Source: Capsicum annuum (lineage: Eukaryota; Streptophyta; Magnoliopsida; Solanales; Solanaceae). Taken from it: a stretch of DNA of 64,000 bases. Below the pieces are notes generated by a model that worked only from the letters and a program-made list of their open reading frames with translations, made no database searches and was not told where the DNA came from. Below, one piece after another: positions 25,589 through 37,964 of this stretch; positions within the stretch are counted from its first letter, which is position 1, and every line of letters begins with the position of its first letter. Made by a program: the position numbers and the translations under genes. Location of the stretch: assembly GCF_002878395.1 (NCBI RefSeq), contig NC_061114.1, positions 141,490,422 through 141,554,421 on the forward strand. Reading direction: 5' to 3'.

Positions 25589-26462
25589 TAAATAACATCA
25601 TATAAGACCCCACATGGTCACACATAGCAAATAATGTCTCAAAACTACTATATCAACCACACGAGACCCTATATGGGAATACAATAGTAGTAAAGCCATA
25701 TTCATTATTAGTTTCAACACCCATAACATGATTTTATATCAATATTAATTACTGATCCAAGTCCAAAGAAAGTTAAGCCATAACCTACCTTAAATAAAGA
25801 AAACCCAATTTAAAAGCCTTTAACATGGAGCCTCCCCTTTACAAACCGAGTCAAAATCAACTACAACATACAGATATGAAATTTGCACGTCAAAAAGCCA
25901 ACGATACCTATATTTCCTATTTTAGGGTCTGGATTAAAATGGAACCCCAAAATCAGTTTTCAAAAAAGAAGGCTAAAATTGAAATTTTAGACCTAAAATA
26001 AATTACCCGTGATCAAAGGAATCCATAGAATAAAACCCAAGTAAAAATAGGTTGAAATTGGGGTTTGGATCAAAGAATTACTAATTTAGGCCTTTCGGAC
26101 CAAAATCTCATATTCTACTTTTGGAATTGAGTTTTAATAAGATTTAAATGACAAGAATCAAAGAAAAATAATTGAGGTTTAGATTTAAAGCTTAACCAAG
26201 CTTGAAAATAGAATAAATCTCCCAAAAGCTTTAAAACCTGAATCTTCAAGTCTTAAAAATTGTGAAAATTGAGAAAAAGGGTACATATATCACCTAAGGG
26301 CTGTTAAAGTAGTTCATTGGTTTCTTTAGCAGTCATTGCTAAAATGCCCAGGCACAGCTAAAGCGGTACCCACACAATGTTTCCAGGGCTGCTTAAGCGA
26401 ACAGATAATGTTAAAGCAGCAAGTTTGTCGCCAAAGTGGCACTTGCTAGCTGCCAGGGCTAC
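25589..26462 (-). repeat. Family C LTR, copy Z, part 1
   Basis: Matches 13540-14408 closely (ACATCATATAAGACCCCACATGG start). Ends with GCTAC (26458-26462), the target duplication of element G. The matching uninterrupted site is GCTAC at 14404-14408. The LTR resumes at 35455. Confidence 0.78.
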
Positions 26463-27923
26463 TGATATCGCTCAAACTACACTATTGAATGGGTATAAGC
26501 GATCATTGTCAATATAAAATCCAACTAGGTTGAGGTCAAATCCCATAGGGAATAGGGTGTGAACTTCGAGTTATTTACGAAATAATTTACTAGTAGTTTG
26601 CTGTTTCTGAAAATGGGGGTTTGAGTTTCTCCGAGAATCAATTTTCACTTCTGAATTTATTGATTATAGCCAAGATTTTTTGAAATAACCAGGATTATGT
26701 TCACTAGGGCTTTCGGTACATGACATATACTAAAATTTACTCAAGGTTCTCTTGGTAGTTAGGATGACAAGCTATCTTTATTGATGGCATGCTCAAATGT
26801 CTCTCGACCTACTCAAGCATCTTATTTCCTAATCCTCTCAGACTTAGGGAATCGCTTATCACTACACAGCTTTTACCTCAGGTTAATCAACCTTGTTATA
26901 AATGCTTATTATTAAACAAAGCCTTTCCGAGTCCCTATTGATAACTCACTTCCTATTATTTATGATTTCCTTCTCAAGCAAACCAAAGTAGGTACTCCTA
27001 TTGTTTGCAACCAACACACGTAAATTATAGTCTCAGAGTTATCAAGAAATCCTAACACCTATTAAACCTTGAATAATTAATTTGTCACCTTATCATGACC
27101 TAACACTAGATTCAATAATCTAGGTTAAAAGAGTTTAGCTACTTATGATGCATAAAACAAGCGTGCAATTTGAATTAATAACTGAAAGGATTAACTTACA
27201 ATGATGAATGAAATTGAAAGTGAACTTGTATTTTAATCACACAGCAAAACACTGAAATATTATTCATGAGATAGGAAGGAAAGAATATCATTTTTTCTCT
27301 TCTATAATAGATGAATTAATTGTCTGATGCATCCTGCTCAAAACCCTAAAAGTGCTATAAATACTTTATTCTAAATAAGGAAACAAAAATTAAGGTTTCA
27401 GTTTTCTCTTCGGAATAGACGATAGTGATCTTGACAGCGTGTCAGACGTGTGAAAGATGTTATCAAAAATTCTAGTGAATTGTTATCTTTTGACTATTCT
27501 GATGACAAATCTCATGGCATATCAAATATGTGATGGCGTGTTAAAAATGTCTTCACATTTTCACTGGAAATCAACATGATCTACTTCATGTTGACGGTAA
27601 TTTTGATACCTCGTCACAGATATAACGATACTTCCAAAACGTCATCATATTTCATCTCAGCTCCTCAGGTTCTGTCTAAGCTGGACGGTAACTTTGACAG
27701 CTTGTCACATGTATGACGACGCTTCAGAAATGGTGTCAGCTACACTTTATCTTATTCGCACCAGATTTTAGCTAATTTATTCTTCTTTTCTTTGGTTTTC
27801 TCCCCGATCACTTATATCTGCATTAAAATAATAAAAACAATCAAAAACAACAAAAATTGCTTAAGGATTCACAATTATTTAGAGTTAAAAGTTTCAAATG
27901 TATTAGCATCTAGTCACCCATCA
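26463..27923 (-). repeat. Element G 3' LTR
   Basis: 1461 bases, minus strand TGATGGGTGA to GAGCGATATCA. Pair of 33984-35454. Carries a run of related GTGAC/GACGGCGTGTCA-like motifs at about 27420-27720 and TATAAATA (27356-27363). Confidence 0.88.
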
Positions 27924-27937
27924 ACACCCTCAACTTA
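27924..27937 (-). other. Element G polypurine-like tract
   Basis: The minus strand reads TTTAAGTTGAGGGT directly before the 3' LTR start. A similar AAGTTGAGGGTG occurs internally (rc near 29241 and 28672), a hallmark also seen in the relative at 63160. Confidence 0.5.
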
Positions 27938-29311
27938 AAATAATTGCTTGTCCTCAAGCAATTAAAACATAACTAGGAAGATACAAAGTATAATCGGCAG
28001 TTACTCATTCACATAAGCTCAAACACACTTTACCTTCTCTAAGGTCAACTATTTCAAACTCAACTGTGTATGCTATTGAAAAACAACCTTATAGCACACA
28101 GGAATCAAGTTTTGGCATAAATTCAGCAACACCATGCATATAAAAGCATTGCACTATCCAAATAAGTTTACAACTGGCAATACACTCAGTAGGCCCTCAC
28201 AACAAGGAAATCCCTTTTTCACTCATATTAGATATCACTTAATCACATAGGGATAATCAAGAGACACGCACCCTAAGAAAATATTTCCAATCATTGCATG
28301 TCATCTGGCATATGCTTGCCCTTATCTTCATTACCAAGGTGTTCAGACAGGTAAGCTAGGATTACTATAGGTCTTTTTCTCAGCTTGTAATGTAGGCTTG
28401 GGGCTGGAATTATGTTCATGGCTATTTAAAGTGACTAAGCCTCCTTGATACTACACTACTCTTTTGGGGTCCTGCCTCTTAGCCTTTTTCTATTTTTCAT
28501 TCATTCTTGATCACTCACTTTCTGAATGAGTGCGGTCTTTTTAACACTTAGTGTTTTCTCTTCACCATTTTTTTTTGCTTATTCTTTTTCTACCTCATCA
28601 GGATTTAAAATTCTTTTTCTTTTTAATCAAGCATTCTACATACTTATTATACATCAGCACCCTTATGATAGCCACCCTCAACTTAGGCTGTTTACCTGAG
28701 TTAAGGTACACAGTATCCAAGGAGAACCAGGGCCAAAATAGGTTCATTGTGATATAAATGGGAAGGTGATAGGTGTCATAACAAGAAATGGTCATTAAAG
28801 CTAAAAAAATAAATAGGGTCAAGGGATATCATGCATTTAGGGAAGGTCTTTTAGGCTAAAAGTGGACTAAACGGCAAACATGGCCTATGATCCTTTCTTC
28901 ACCCCATCCTTCAACCTAGGCAAGAAAAACCAGGAAAGTTCTAGCTTCAACATACAATAGGAACTCACTAAACCTTTCACACACATGGCACACGAGCATA
29001 TCACCAGTTACTACTGTTTTAGTTTATGGAAGCTGTTCAACAAAAAGTCTAATGTTACCAGAACTAATGCCACAACAAAGATTCATAATGGTCATAACCA
29101 GATGCAATTCACAAATTTATAAAATCAGATCAATGGAGAAATTTTCAAAAATCACAAATACATGTTACTGCCTCAAGTATTTCTTTTGTTCCTAATTATC
29201 TACAATTTTTTTCTTTTTTTTTACAACAACATATTCCCTACACCCTCAACTTAAGATTGAAAGTACAATGAAATAGGGATTTAAGGCATACCTGAAGTGA
29301 GTCAAGCATCA
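27938..29311 (-). other. Element G 3' noncoding region
   Basis: About 1.4 kb between the long ORF and the 3' LTR with no supported reading frame. It has pyrimidine-rich + strand runs and three CCCTCAACTTA-type stretches. It is similar, with divergence, to 62860-63650 (for example TATGATAGCCACCCTCAACTT at both places). Opposing 68-74 codon frames here are chance. Confidence 0.6.
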
Positions 29312-31450
29312 AAATCATGGGTCCTCGACCCTGTCGTAGTCTTATATTCAGTAAAAACTTTTTGTTGTTCTGGTGCAGCTGCCCTACTAGAGGAGGCTCC
29401 TATAACCCTTGCTTGCAGGGCTTCTTCCCACTTCTAATTGTCCTCTAGGGACGCTTTTATGGCCTTCTTTAAATTTAATTCTTTGTCAGTAGCTTCTACT
29501 TCATCACTTGCTTGCACTATCTTTTCTGTGACAACTTTCTCAACTTTTTTTTCCGCTTTCTTCTTTACCTTTCCTTCTTATTTGCTATCAGTATCTTTTC
29601 TCTTATTTTTACTTTCTTCTGGTTCCTTTTCTCCTTTCTCTTTGGTGAGTCTACAGTGAGATCAAGAAAGGGAATTTCACCCTCATACTCATCTATACCG
29701 GTATCTGTCGGTACTATGAATTGGTGTTTCTATAAGATTTGCACATCTGCTTTGACTTTGCTCAGTACGGTCCTGAACTGTGCCATCTCTGTACCTGACA
29801 TCTCTTTTGTTCGGGCATCAAACTTGTTATCTAATTCCATGACCTTTCCAGGAAGATTTGAATAAGGCTTAAGAGCAGCCTTTATTCTCTTATCCACTAT
29901 AGAAGCAAATTGTTTGGCAAAAAGTTTCAACTGATCCTCACACCATTGCACTTGCGTTGCTATCTTTCTAAAATTTGGCACGTTGAAAGCAATGCCTGTT
30001 AGTACTGTAGAGGTTGAAGTAGTCGGCTCACTTTGAGGCACTGAGCCTGCCTAAGCTAAAAATACTGGTGGTGGTGGTACAGCTTCAGAGCTTTGCACCC
30101 CTACATCTGGTGCTGAAACAGTCTCAGTGATTGGAGGATCTGCTGCACCAACTGTATCTCGATCAAGTCTCAAGCCCGACTGAAGTTTATCTTTTCTAAC
30201 AGGGTTGTGGGTCTTCTTGGTATGTAACTCATCATCAATACCTGCAATCTCAAGTACATTAGTTGCTTCACACAACCTAGTAATCAGACATAGGAATGGA
30301 TATGAAGCATCGTGTCTTCGAGCTGAATCTTGATCTCTTTCGCTATTATTTCTCTGAAATCCAAGGGAGTTCTAGCCATTAAGTTTGCAACCAATATCGC
30401 TCGATCATCCGCTAATATGTTGTCTCCCTCAGTGGGTATTAGATGAATCTGCACTAAACCCCACCAAAATCTTGCCTCTGAATTTAGGGATTCTTTGGTT
30501 ATTTTTTCTATAGTATTATTCAGCCACTCAGGTTCTCTATCTTCTATGAGAGTCGCTAGCCATTTGCACTGATTTTACCAATACATTAATCGGGCATAGA
30601 AGGTAGGTAAAGTGGCTCGTGGGACAAAGGCTGGCCTATGAAGGAACCTATTTATAGTTCTGTCTGATATATCCAACATCACCCCACGTACTGAAACTTT
30701 GGTCAGTAAAGGCTTATCTAAAGTTCTATCCCCATCTTGGCATATATTTTCCACTGTAGCCTAGTAGTTCGCGTAGAACTCCCGGACTAACGAAGGAAAG
30801 TAAGAATTGCTTCCTCTAGTAGTCCACTCCAGTCCATAATCCTTGAGTTTTTGAATCACCTCAGGGTATCTGATCAACCCTATAGTGATAATTTTCTTCT
30901 CCTCTAAAATTGGCCTTCTAGTACTTCTTTGATCAGTTTTGCGAAGTCCAACCCAAAAGATCTTTTCAGCCCCAGGGATGTGCCATCTCGCATTGTTTCT
31001 TATTTTGGGGTTTTTGAATTTCACCAAAGTTCCCCATACCGTAGAATCCTCATCACCTTGCTGCTCCGATGATGGGGATTCAGACTCAGTTTCTTCAGCT
31101 GCAGGCCTCTCAGAATTCTCATTTGCAAATTCTTGTTTAGTGTCCTCAAACTCTTGCTCAGTGTGTTCTGATCCTTGTTCCTCCAATGCTTTCTCAGATG
31201 AGGTTGTTACCTCAGTATCATCAGTATCCTCCACCTCAATAGACTTGGATGGAGGTATTGTCTTTGGACTAACCCTCTTTATTATCCATCTGAGCAATGG
31301 TTCATCGTCTTCGTAATCAGAGTCCTCATTGACAAGTTTTCGAGGTACACTCTCTTTAGCCGCTTTCTTTAGTGTGGTTGGATTCTTTTTCTTGTATGCC
31401 ATGCTCAGTTCATTTTTATGTAATACATCCACAACTGAAAAGATATTCAT
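29312..31450 (-). pseudogene. Element G ORF2: 'putative plant transposon protein'-like, in place of pol
   Basis: Read on the minus strand. It opens at ATG (31450; a second Met with the AYKKKNPTT start lies a few residues on) as a 229-codon frame to 30761: a basic N-terminus, an acidic Glu/Ser/Thr-rich linker, then a domain ending EWTTRG...LVREFYANY. After one stop the same frame continues with LLTKVSVRGVMLDISDRTI, a second stop, then WWGLVQIHLIPTEGDNIL near 30440, then shifted frames 30051-30275 and 29730-30041. A Lys/Glu-rich tail ending IKASLEDN...ASSSRAA lies near 29370-29480. Domain style and order resemble the plant protein family annotated as 'putative plant transposon protein domain', recalled rather than searched. 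Function unknown. Broken by a few stops and shifts, so a recent pseudogene. It occupies the exact place of RT-RNaseH-integrase. Confidence 0.7.
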
Positions 31451-31459
31451 CTCCTCTAA

Positions 31460-32263
31460 CTACTTTATAGGAGGATGCATTTTGAATCTGGCCTCTTTTT
31501 TTTCATGCCTAAACTTTAGCTCATTGAGCTCCATATCAACAGATACTCTTCCCATGGCTAATAGTGGTCTACCCAAAATGTTGGGTACCTCAAAATCAAC
31601 ATCACAATCCAATATCACAAAATCTACAGGAAGAATAAAGTCATCCACCTTTATCGGCACATCATTCAATATACCAACTGATCGTTTCACTGATCTATCT
31701 GCCATTACAAGACGCATCATTGTGGGGGTAGGTTCCCCCAATCCAACCTTCTTGTAGATATCAAGTGACATCATATTAATACTTGCTATTAAGTCACATA
31801 AAGCTTTGGTAAACTTCATGGACCCAACTGTGCATGGTATGGTAAATACTCCAGGGTCAGGCTTTTTCTGCACTAAGGATTGTGAAGAAACAACACTACA
31901 GTGGTAGATGTTGTCCACCAACTCACAGCTTACAATCTAATTCATTGTTAAAAAATCCTTCATAAATTTAGCATAGTTTGGCATTTGCTTAAGTGCCTCC
32001 ATCAATGGCACATTCACTGTCAGTTGTTTTAGTATTGCCACGAATTCGCTAAATTTTTCATCATCTGCTTTCTTCTTCAATTTCTGAGGAAAGGGAGGTG
32101 GTGATCTTGACATTTCTTTTAATACCACTTCCTTCACCTTATCTTTTCCTTTATCAGATGTATCAACAGAACTACTCAACTTCTCAGACTTCACTGGACT
32201 AGGTTCTTCGGGTTCATCAAAACTTACCTTATTCTCTACAGATTTGCCCACAGAAGGGCACAT
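31460..32263 (-). pseudogene. Element G protease region (gag-pro end)
   Basis: Two open pieces in the same frame, 31937-32263 and 31460-31921, separated by one stop. The first holds a basic PPPFPQKLKKK region and the linker. The second is a retropepsin-like domain: VFTIPCTVGS, then the active-site block LCDLIASINMM (normally D-x-G-A-S; Gly replaced by Ile here), MRLVMADRS, and the ILGRPLLA flap-helix motif with MELNELKF after it. Loss of the active-site Gly suggests it is inactive. ORF2 follows after about 10 bases, where reverse transcriptase would begin. Confidence 0.83.
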
Positions 32264-33888
32264 AACATACTACCACTCCTAGTGGTAATCTCCATGCATG
32301 AGCCATTATTCCTCGAGTTCTGAACCATATAACTAGGTAAAGTACCAGTGTTTCTCTGGTTCAGCATAGCAGAAAGTTGGCTCATCTACTATTCCAACTG
32401 CTTAATAGAAGTAGAGTGTGAGCTAATTAACTGACTGAGTGTAGAGAATTCACTCTTTATAGTAGTTACTACCGAGTTGGTAGCTTTAACTCCCTTCAAA
32501 TACTTTTCCATTATATCCTCCATGGATATCTAGCCAGAGCTAGTTGTTGTAGCATCCCGACTTCTAGGAGAAACATACAAACCACTCCTTTCATTATTGT
32601 TTCTCTAATGTCCCCTCTCCATATCTTTATAATCAGGCTTATAATAGAAGTTCTGACCTTGGTTCCCTTGGCTGTTTCCTCAGAAACCCCCCTGATTACT
32701 CACATAGTTTGCCTCCACATCAGCACCTATAGAAATAGTACCCTGAGATTCCACATCCTTAACCATTTCAGTCTTGCCGGACAGCAAGTGCTTGGCCAGT
32801 AAGTCTATCTGTGTCTTTAAATGGGCCATGTCCTGGTCTCGCTCCTCGTCCCTTTTATGCTACTCTGCAGTTATACCACCAGCAATAATTGGGCTAGCCA
32901 CTACAGAATCCCAAGTGTGCGAAGCCTGACTCTGTTTGGTCATTCTATTCAGCATGTCAGAAACCGCTAGAAAAGAGAGGTCAATGAACGAACCACCTGC
33001 AGCGTTGTCAATAATTAGCTTTGTCACAGAGTTGAATGCTCTGTACAAAGTCTCTATCAAATGCAAGTCCATCATGTTATGGTTCAGACATTGTGCAAGC
33101 TTCTTCTTAAATCTCTTCTAGGTTTCGTAAAATACTTCCATTGGGAGCTGTCTAAAATTACTGATCTTGTCCATCAACTGTTCCCTTCTGGAGAGTGGAA
33201 AGAACCGTTCTAAGAATGCATCGTTCAACTGTCTCCAGTTGGTTATAGAATCGGGCTCCAACTCGTTTAGCCACAATGTTGCCTCTCAAGACAGAGACAA
33301 TGGAAACAACCTCAACCTAATCATATTCTGGCTTACTCCCAGATTGTCAAAAGATTTGCAAATAATGATGAAGTTCACCAAATGCATGTTTGGGTCGTCA
33401 CCAGGTAAGCCTCCGAACAACCCCTTCAGATTCAGGAGTTGGATCATGGTGCTTCCTATACTGAATTTTACACCTGGTGCCAATGGTGGAGGAATGATAG
33501 CACCTATTGTACCAGCTCCATCCATTCCTTCATCATCTTCATCAGCCTCATATTGAATAGGCTATTGGCCATACCTTCCTCGGATTGGATGGTTTCTATT
33601 GACATTTTGCTGCACTAGTACAACAATTTGGTTAGCTCGCCTTGGGTTTTAAGGATTCATCATTTACTCATCACCCAAGTCTTTATTATTAGGGTTCTGG
33701 TGACATGCTTGTTGACCCATATTCTGCACATTCACCTGAGCCCTGGCCAAAGCAGCTAGTCTTTCTACCTCCTGTTGCTCAGCTATTCTTTCTAACATCT
33801 GAGGTTCCAGATTGATTGGTAATAGCGGTTCTTTGAAACTTATTATTTTCGGAATAAACAACACAGTACCTACAATAGACAAAAACAA
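32264..33888 (-). pseudogene. Element G gag, decayed
   Basis: Minus strand, starting near 33888. The N-terminal part (33664-33888) is Leu/Glu/Gln-rich. The capsid-like block at 33286-33525 includes GLPGDDPNMHLVNF and LRLFPLSLS, continued after a stop by ATLWLNELEPDSITNW. The block at 32860-33075 has FNSVTKLIIDNAAGGSFIDL, the conserved AAGGS stretch of Athila-type gag. A Gly/Asn-rich tail follows (NQGGF, GNSQGNQGQNFYY near 32640-32700) and then SQLSAMLNQRNTGTLPS near 32340. I see no zinc knuckle. Several in-frame stops, otherwise colinear and recognisable. Confidence 0.83.
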
Positions 33889-33960
33889 AAAATAATTGTA
33901 AATCCAGGAAACTTAACTATTAGTAAATTTCCACACAAAAACTTTTAGTCTACAACCGTA

Positions 33961-33979
33961 TTCCCCGGCAACGGCGCCA
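33961..33979 (-). other. Element G primer binding site, tRNA-Asp type
   Basis: The minus strand reads TGGCGCCGTTGCCGGGGAA, complementary to the 3' end (including CCA) of plant tRNA-Asp. It begins four bases after the 5' LTR end at 33984. This primer choice is typical of Athila-type plant elements. Confidence 0.88.
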
Positions 33980-33983
33980 TTTT

Positions 33984-35454
33984 TGATAACGCTCAAACTA
34001 CACTCTTGAAAGGGTGGAAGCAATCGTTGTCAATATAAAACCCAACTAGGTTGGGGTCGAATCACACAGGGAATAGGGTGTGAACCTTGAGTTGTTTATG
34101 AAATAATTTACTGGTAGTTTGCTGTTTCCGAAAATGGGGGTTTGAGTTTCACAGAGAGTCAATTTTCACTTCTAAATTTATTGTTTGTAGCCAAGATTTT
34201 ATGAAATAACCAGGATTATGTTCACTAGGGCTTCCGGTACATGACATATACTAAAATTTACTCAAGGTTCTCATGGTAGTTAGGATGACAAGCTATCTTT
34301 ATCGATGGCATGCTCAAATGTCTCTCGACCTATTCAAGCATTTAATTTTCTAATCCTCTCGGACTTAGGGAATCGCTTGTCACTACACAGATTTTACCTC
34401 AGGGTAATCAACCTTATTATAAATGCTTATTATTAAACGAAGCCTTTTCGAGTCCCTGTTGATAACTCACTTCCTACTATTTATGATTTCTTTCTCAAGC
34501 AAACCAAAGTAGGTACGCCTATTGTTTGCAACTAACAGACATAAATTATATTCTCAAAGTTATCAAGAAATCCTAACACCTATTAAACCTTGAATAATTA
34601 ATTTATCACCTTATCATGACCTAACCCTAGATTCCATAATCCAGGTTAAAAGAGTTTAGCTACTCATGACGCATGAAAGAAGCATGCAATTTGAATTCAT
34701 AACTGAAAGGATTAACTTATAACGATGAATGAAATTAAAAGTGAACTTGTATTTGAATCACACGGCAAAACACTGAAATATTGTTCTTGAGATAGGGAGG
34801 AAAGAATATCATTTTTTCTCCTCAATAATAGATAAATTAATTGTTTGACGCATCCTGGTTAAAAACCTAAAAGTGCTATAAATACTTAATTCTAAATAAG
34901 GAAATGAAAATTAAGGTTTCAGTTTTCTCTTCGGAATAGACGACGGCGATCTTGACGGCGTGTCAAACGTCTGACAGCGTGTACAAGATATCGTCAAAGA
35001 TTCCAGTGAATTGCTATCTTCTGATTCTTCTGAAGACAAATCTCATGGCGTGTCAAATATGTGACGGCGCGTGAAAAATGTCTTCACATTTTCACTGGAA
35101 ATCAGCATGATCTGCTTCAGGTTGATGGCAATTTTGACGCCTCGTCACAGATTTGACAGCGCTTCCGAAACGTCGTCACATTTTATCTCAACTCCTCAAG
35201 TTCTGTCTAAGCTTGATGGAAACTTTGACAGCCTATCCTATGTCTGACAATGCTTCAGAAATTGCGTCAGCTACACTTTAGCTTATTCGCACTAGATTTC
35301 AGCTGATTTATTCTTCTTTCCTTTGGTTTCCTCCCCGATCACTTGTATCTGCGTTAAAATAATAAAAACAATCAAAAACAACAAAAGTTTCTTAAGGCTT
35401 CACAATTATTTAGAGTTAAAAGCCTTAAATGTGTTAGCATCGGCTCACACATCA
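33984..35454 (-). repeat. Element G 5' LTR
   Basis: 1471 bases, minus strand TGATGTGTGAGCC to GAGCGTTATCA. Colinear with the 3' LTR at 26463. Divergence between the two would date the insertion. Carries GACGGCGTGTCAAA-type repeats at about 34940-35260. Confidence 0.88.
34877..34884 (-). promoter_or_regulatory. Candidate TATA box in element G 5' LTR
   Basis: The minus strand reads TATTTATA about 570 bases into the LTR, kept in the partner LTR at 27356-27363, in a region with GAATTAAG before it. Position is plausible for a plant LTR promoter; no experimental support. Confidence 0.4.
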
Positions 35455-37004
35455 GCTGCTTAAGTACAAATGGCTGCTAAAGAACCGTCTACTAAACTAC
35501 CCAAAGGGCCACTTTAGTCACACCATCTTCAATGAATCAGTTGGAGTCTTGGAAAATTCCAAGTCTCTGCGAACCCCTTGGAATTCACTCAAACTCCTGA
35601 GAATGCAAATGAAAAATGCTACCCTATCAATTTCAATGCTCTAGACTCTATGGTGATATTGAGTTTTTGAAAAAACAACATTTTCACAAAATTGGCCCCA
35701 AGACCCCATTTCACAACCTTTTGAATCGATAGTCAAAATTAGATACAAAGACATAAAACCATACAAATCATGTTACCAACCTAAAATCCATGCTCTTAAT
35801 TTGCTGTCGTAGTCCATTTTGCTATCTGATGCACTAAACAATAAACGTTGATCATTGTCAACTAATAAGCTTTTTTAACTACCCAAAACCACAATCTCAC
35901 ACAAATCACACCAAAATACATTGAGAACCATGCCACTCATCCACACACTCCATAAATACCATAAAACAACCACGAAGAGAGGTAAAATAGTCAAATCATA
36001 TAGAAATGAATAATTCATAAAAAATACCAAAAGTCTAGTCATTACAATTTTATAAGGAAAGAGCAGAGTTTGATAAGGTAAATTAATAAAAAATGATCAA
36101 GAAGTGTTGAATTTTATTACCTTAGCCTCAATGGATGATTTCCCAGAATTTCCACGCTCCAAGCTCCAATAATGGTTGAAAAAAGGTTTTGACCCATAGT
36201 TTTAGTCGAAAATTATGAAAAGCAAAATGAGTATTCTTGAAAAATGAGAAACATCAAGTTATAATCGCATAGACAATGATTATACAAGAAAAATTCATTA
36301 AGAATCATCAAAATCAAAGCTTCTTAGCTCCTAAAATGTCAAAAATATGAAATAGGCCCAATTTGGGTCTTATACTCAGCGATGGCCGCTAAAGCGGCAG
36401 TTTGACAACTAAAGCAATCTTTTAAGGTGATAAAAATACTACTAAAGTTATCAAATAGCCTCTTTAGCAGTTCTTCAAATGGTCAACAACCGCTAAAGTG
36501 GCCACACTAACACCAACAACCTTCAAAACTTATTTTTGATGCTCAGAATTCATCCAAAACCCTATGAACATGAACCAGTAGTGCAAATTGATCGATCATA
36601 AACCATGTTTCAGATCCACTAGAGTCATGGGATTTAGGAAAAATGTCACTAACAATAAATTAACTCCCGGAAAACTCTTTTAAGTAATTTTAACTAATTT
36701 TTGTCTAAACACTTAAAACAAAATATAAAGTCTTGGGATCCAACTAACTATGCTACTAACGCAAAATTGGCATCAATGATGCCACTAAAATTTCCATCTA
36801 AGGTTGTTGTAATAAAATATGGGTCCCATACCTAAAAATTTATGCTAAACAAAATCCAACCAATAGCCCAAAATGAGTTCAGAAGCCTCGAGATCCAAAT
36901 CAAGGATTCCCCTTGACTAAATAACCAATATGGAGCTAACGACACTATCAAATTTCTCATCTGAGGTCATTTACTAGGATTTTTGGTTCGACACCCATTC
37001 CTTA
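35455..37004 (-). repeat. Family C LTR, copy Z, part 2
   Basis: Resumes after G with GCTGCTTAAGT and matches 14404 onward to about 15955. Includes CCGCTAAAGCGG at about 36386 and related motifs. Same orientation and order as the copy at 12343-15950. Confidence 0.75.
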
Positions 37005-37964
37005 ATAAGGATAACTCTAAAATAGAAAAATGAGCCTAAAATCCAAAGTAACTGCTTGATAACCAAACTTGTAGTTGCAGTAAGTCATAATGACCTGTAG
37101 CCACTGTGGGAAGATGAAAATGCCAAAAATATGTATAAATTGAGGAAATGACCAAGGTGGTTATTACAATATCAGCTACTAAAATGAGTTTTATTCATGA
37201 GAGTCAATGGATAGAATGATTTTGAAAGAACAAGGTACTGGGCCTACATTCCCAGAGCATGATTTTCCAAGATAACCACTAAGAATAAATAACGATTTCA
37301 CCAGAGGTATCCCCTTTTCACCAACTTCCTTACTTCACTTTCCAAATAGCCAGTACTCAACCTTCACAACCAGATGTCCTTCAAATAAACTGAGAATGAC
37401 TAATGTATGTAAATCCAAACCCCGACACACTGACATCACAATAATATAAATACAAACAAGAAAGAACTCAACAAGCTAAAGGCCACCCAAGGTATGAGCC
37501 ATACCACTAACTCCAAATTCCAAATCTAACATTCCTTTGCCTTGTTAAATTGGATATCTACTATGAACTACATAGAATATCATCTGATCCTAATCATATC
37601 AAACTAAACTTAAGAGAGTGTAGCTGATCAATCTATACTTGGATATATAATTTAGATGATAAAAACTTGCCATCTCTTGCCAAGGCTGCAACTAGTCCAA
37701 ATGACCACAAAAACCAATAATCAGAATTCAAAGAACAAACTCTTGAAATCAAATGATCCTCTCTAGAGTGTCCCATAAACTAAAGATGAAACCATGTTAA
37801 GTCCAAATTGAGCACACCTTTCCTACTATGATGAAAATCAATAATTCTAATGAAAACTGAGAATCAAGGTCAAGAGAAGTAAAAGAATACCATGTGCCAA
37901 TGGACTATCATTCGAGTATCTATCAAGAATACCCTATCTAAACTAAAGAAAATTGAGTCAGTAG
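37005..37964. repeat. Repeat R, copy Z
   Basis: Third copy of the unassigned flank. Against X and Y it lacks about 45 bases near 37637 (between ATCAATCTA and TACTTGG). No coding domain seen. Confidence 0.65.

Larger units (their letters stand above)
26463..35454 (-). mobile_element. Element G: complete non-autonomous Athila-like LTR retrotransposon
   Basis: 8992 bases bounded by LTRs at 26463-27923 and 33984-35454, with target duplication GCTAC on the left and GCTGC on the right (one change). The parallel copy at 14404 shows the empty site. Minus-strand order: 5' LTR, tRNA-Asp primer binding site, gag, protease, then a long ORF unlike pol, a 1.4-kb noncoding stretch, polypurine tract, 3' LTR. 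No reverse transcriptase, RNase H or integrase motif was found in the 6060-base interior, so it would need enzymes from another element. It is the best preserved element in the window. Confidence 0.85.

Noticed and set aside
29438..29865. Plus-strand Phe/Ser-rich frames of 73 and 117 codons, looking like membrane segments
   Set aside because: Antisense of the Lys/Glu-rich tail of element G ORF2; the apparent hydrophobic segments come from complementing AAG/GAA codons.
30939..31757. Plus-strand open frames of 125 and 142 codons (30939-31316, 31329-31757)
   Set aside because: They are antisense to the element G ORF2 and protease, whose minus-strand readings give recognisable motifs. Their Ser-rich or low-complexity composition mirrors the acidic linker on the other strand.
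33961..33979. Sequence identical in style to the 3' end of a tRNA-Asp gene
   Set aside because: Only the last part of the tRNA is present and it sits four bases from an LTR end; it is the primer binding site, not a tRNA gene.
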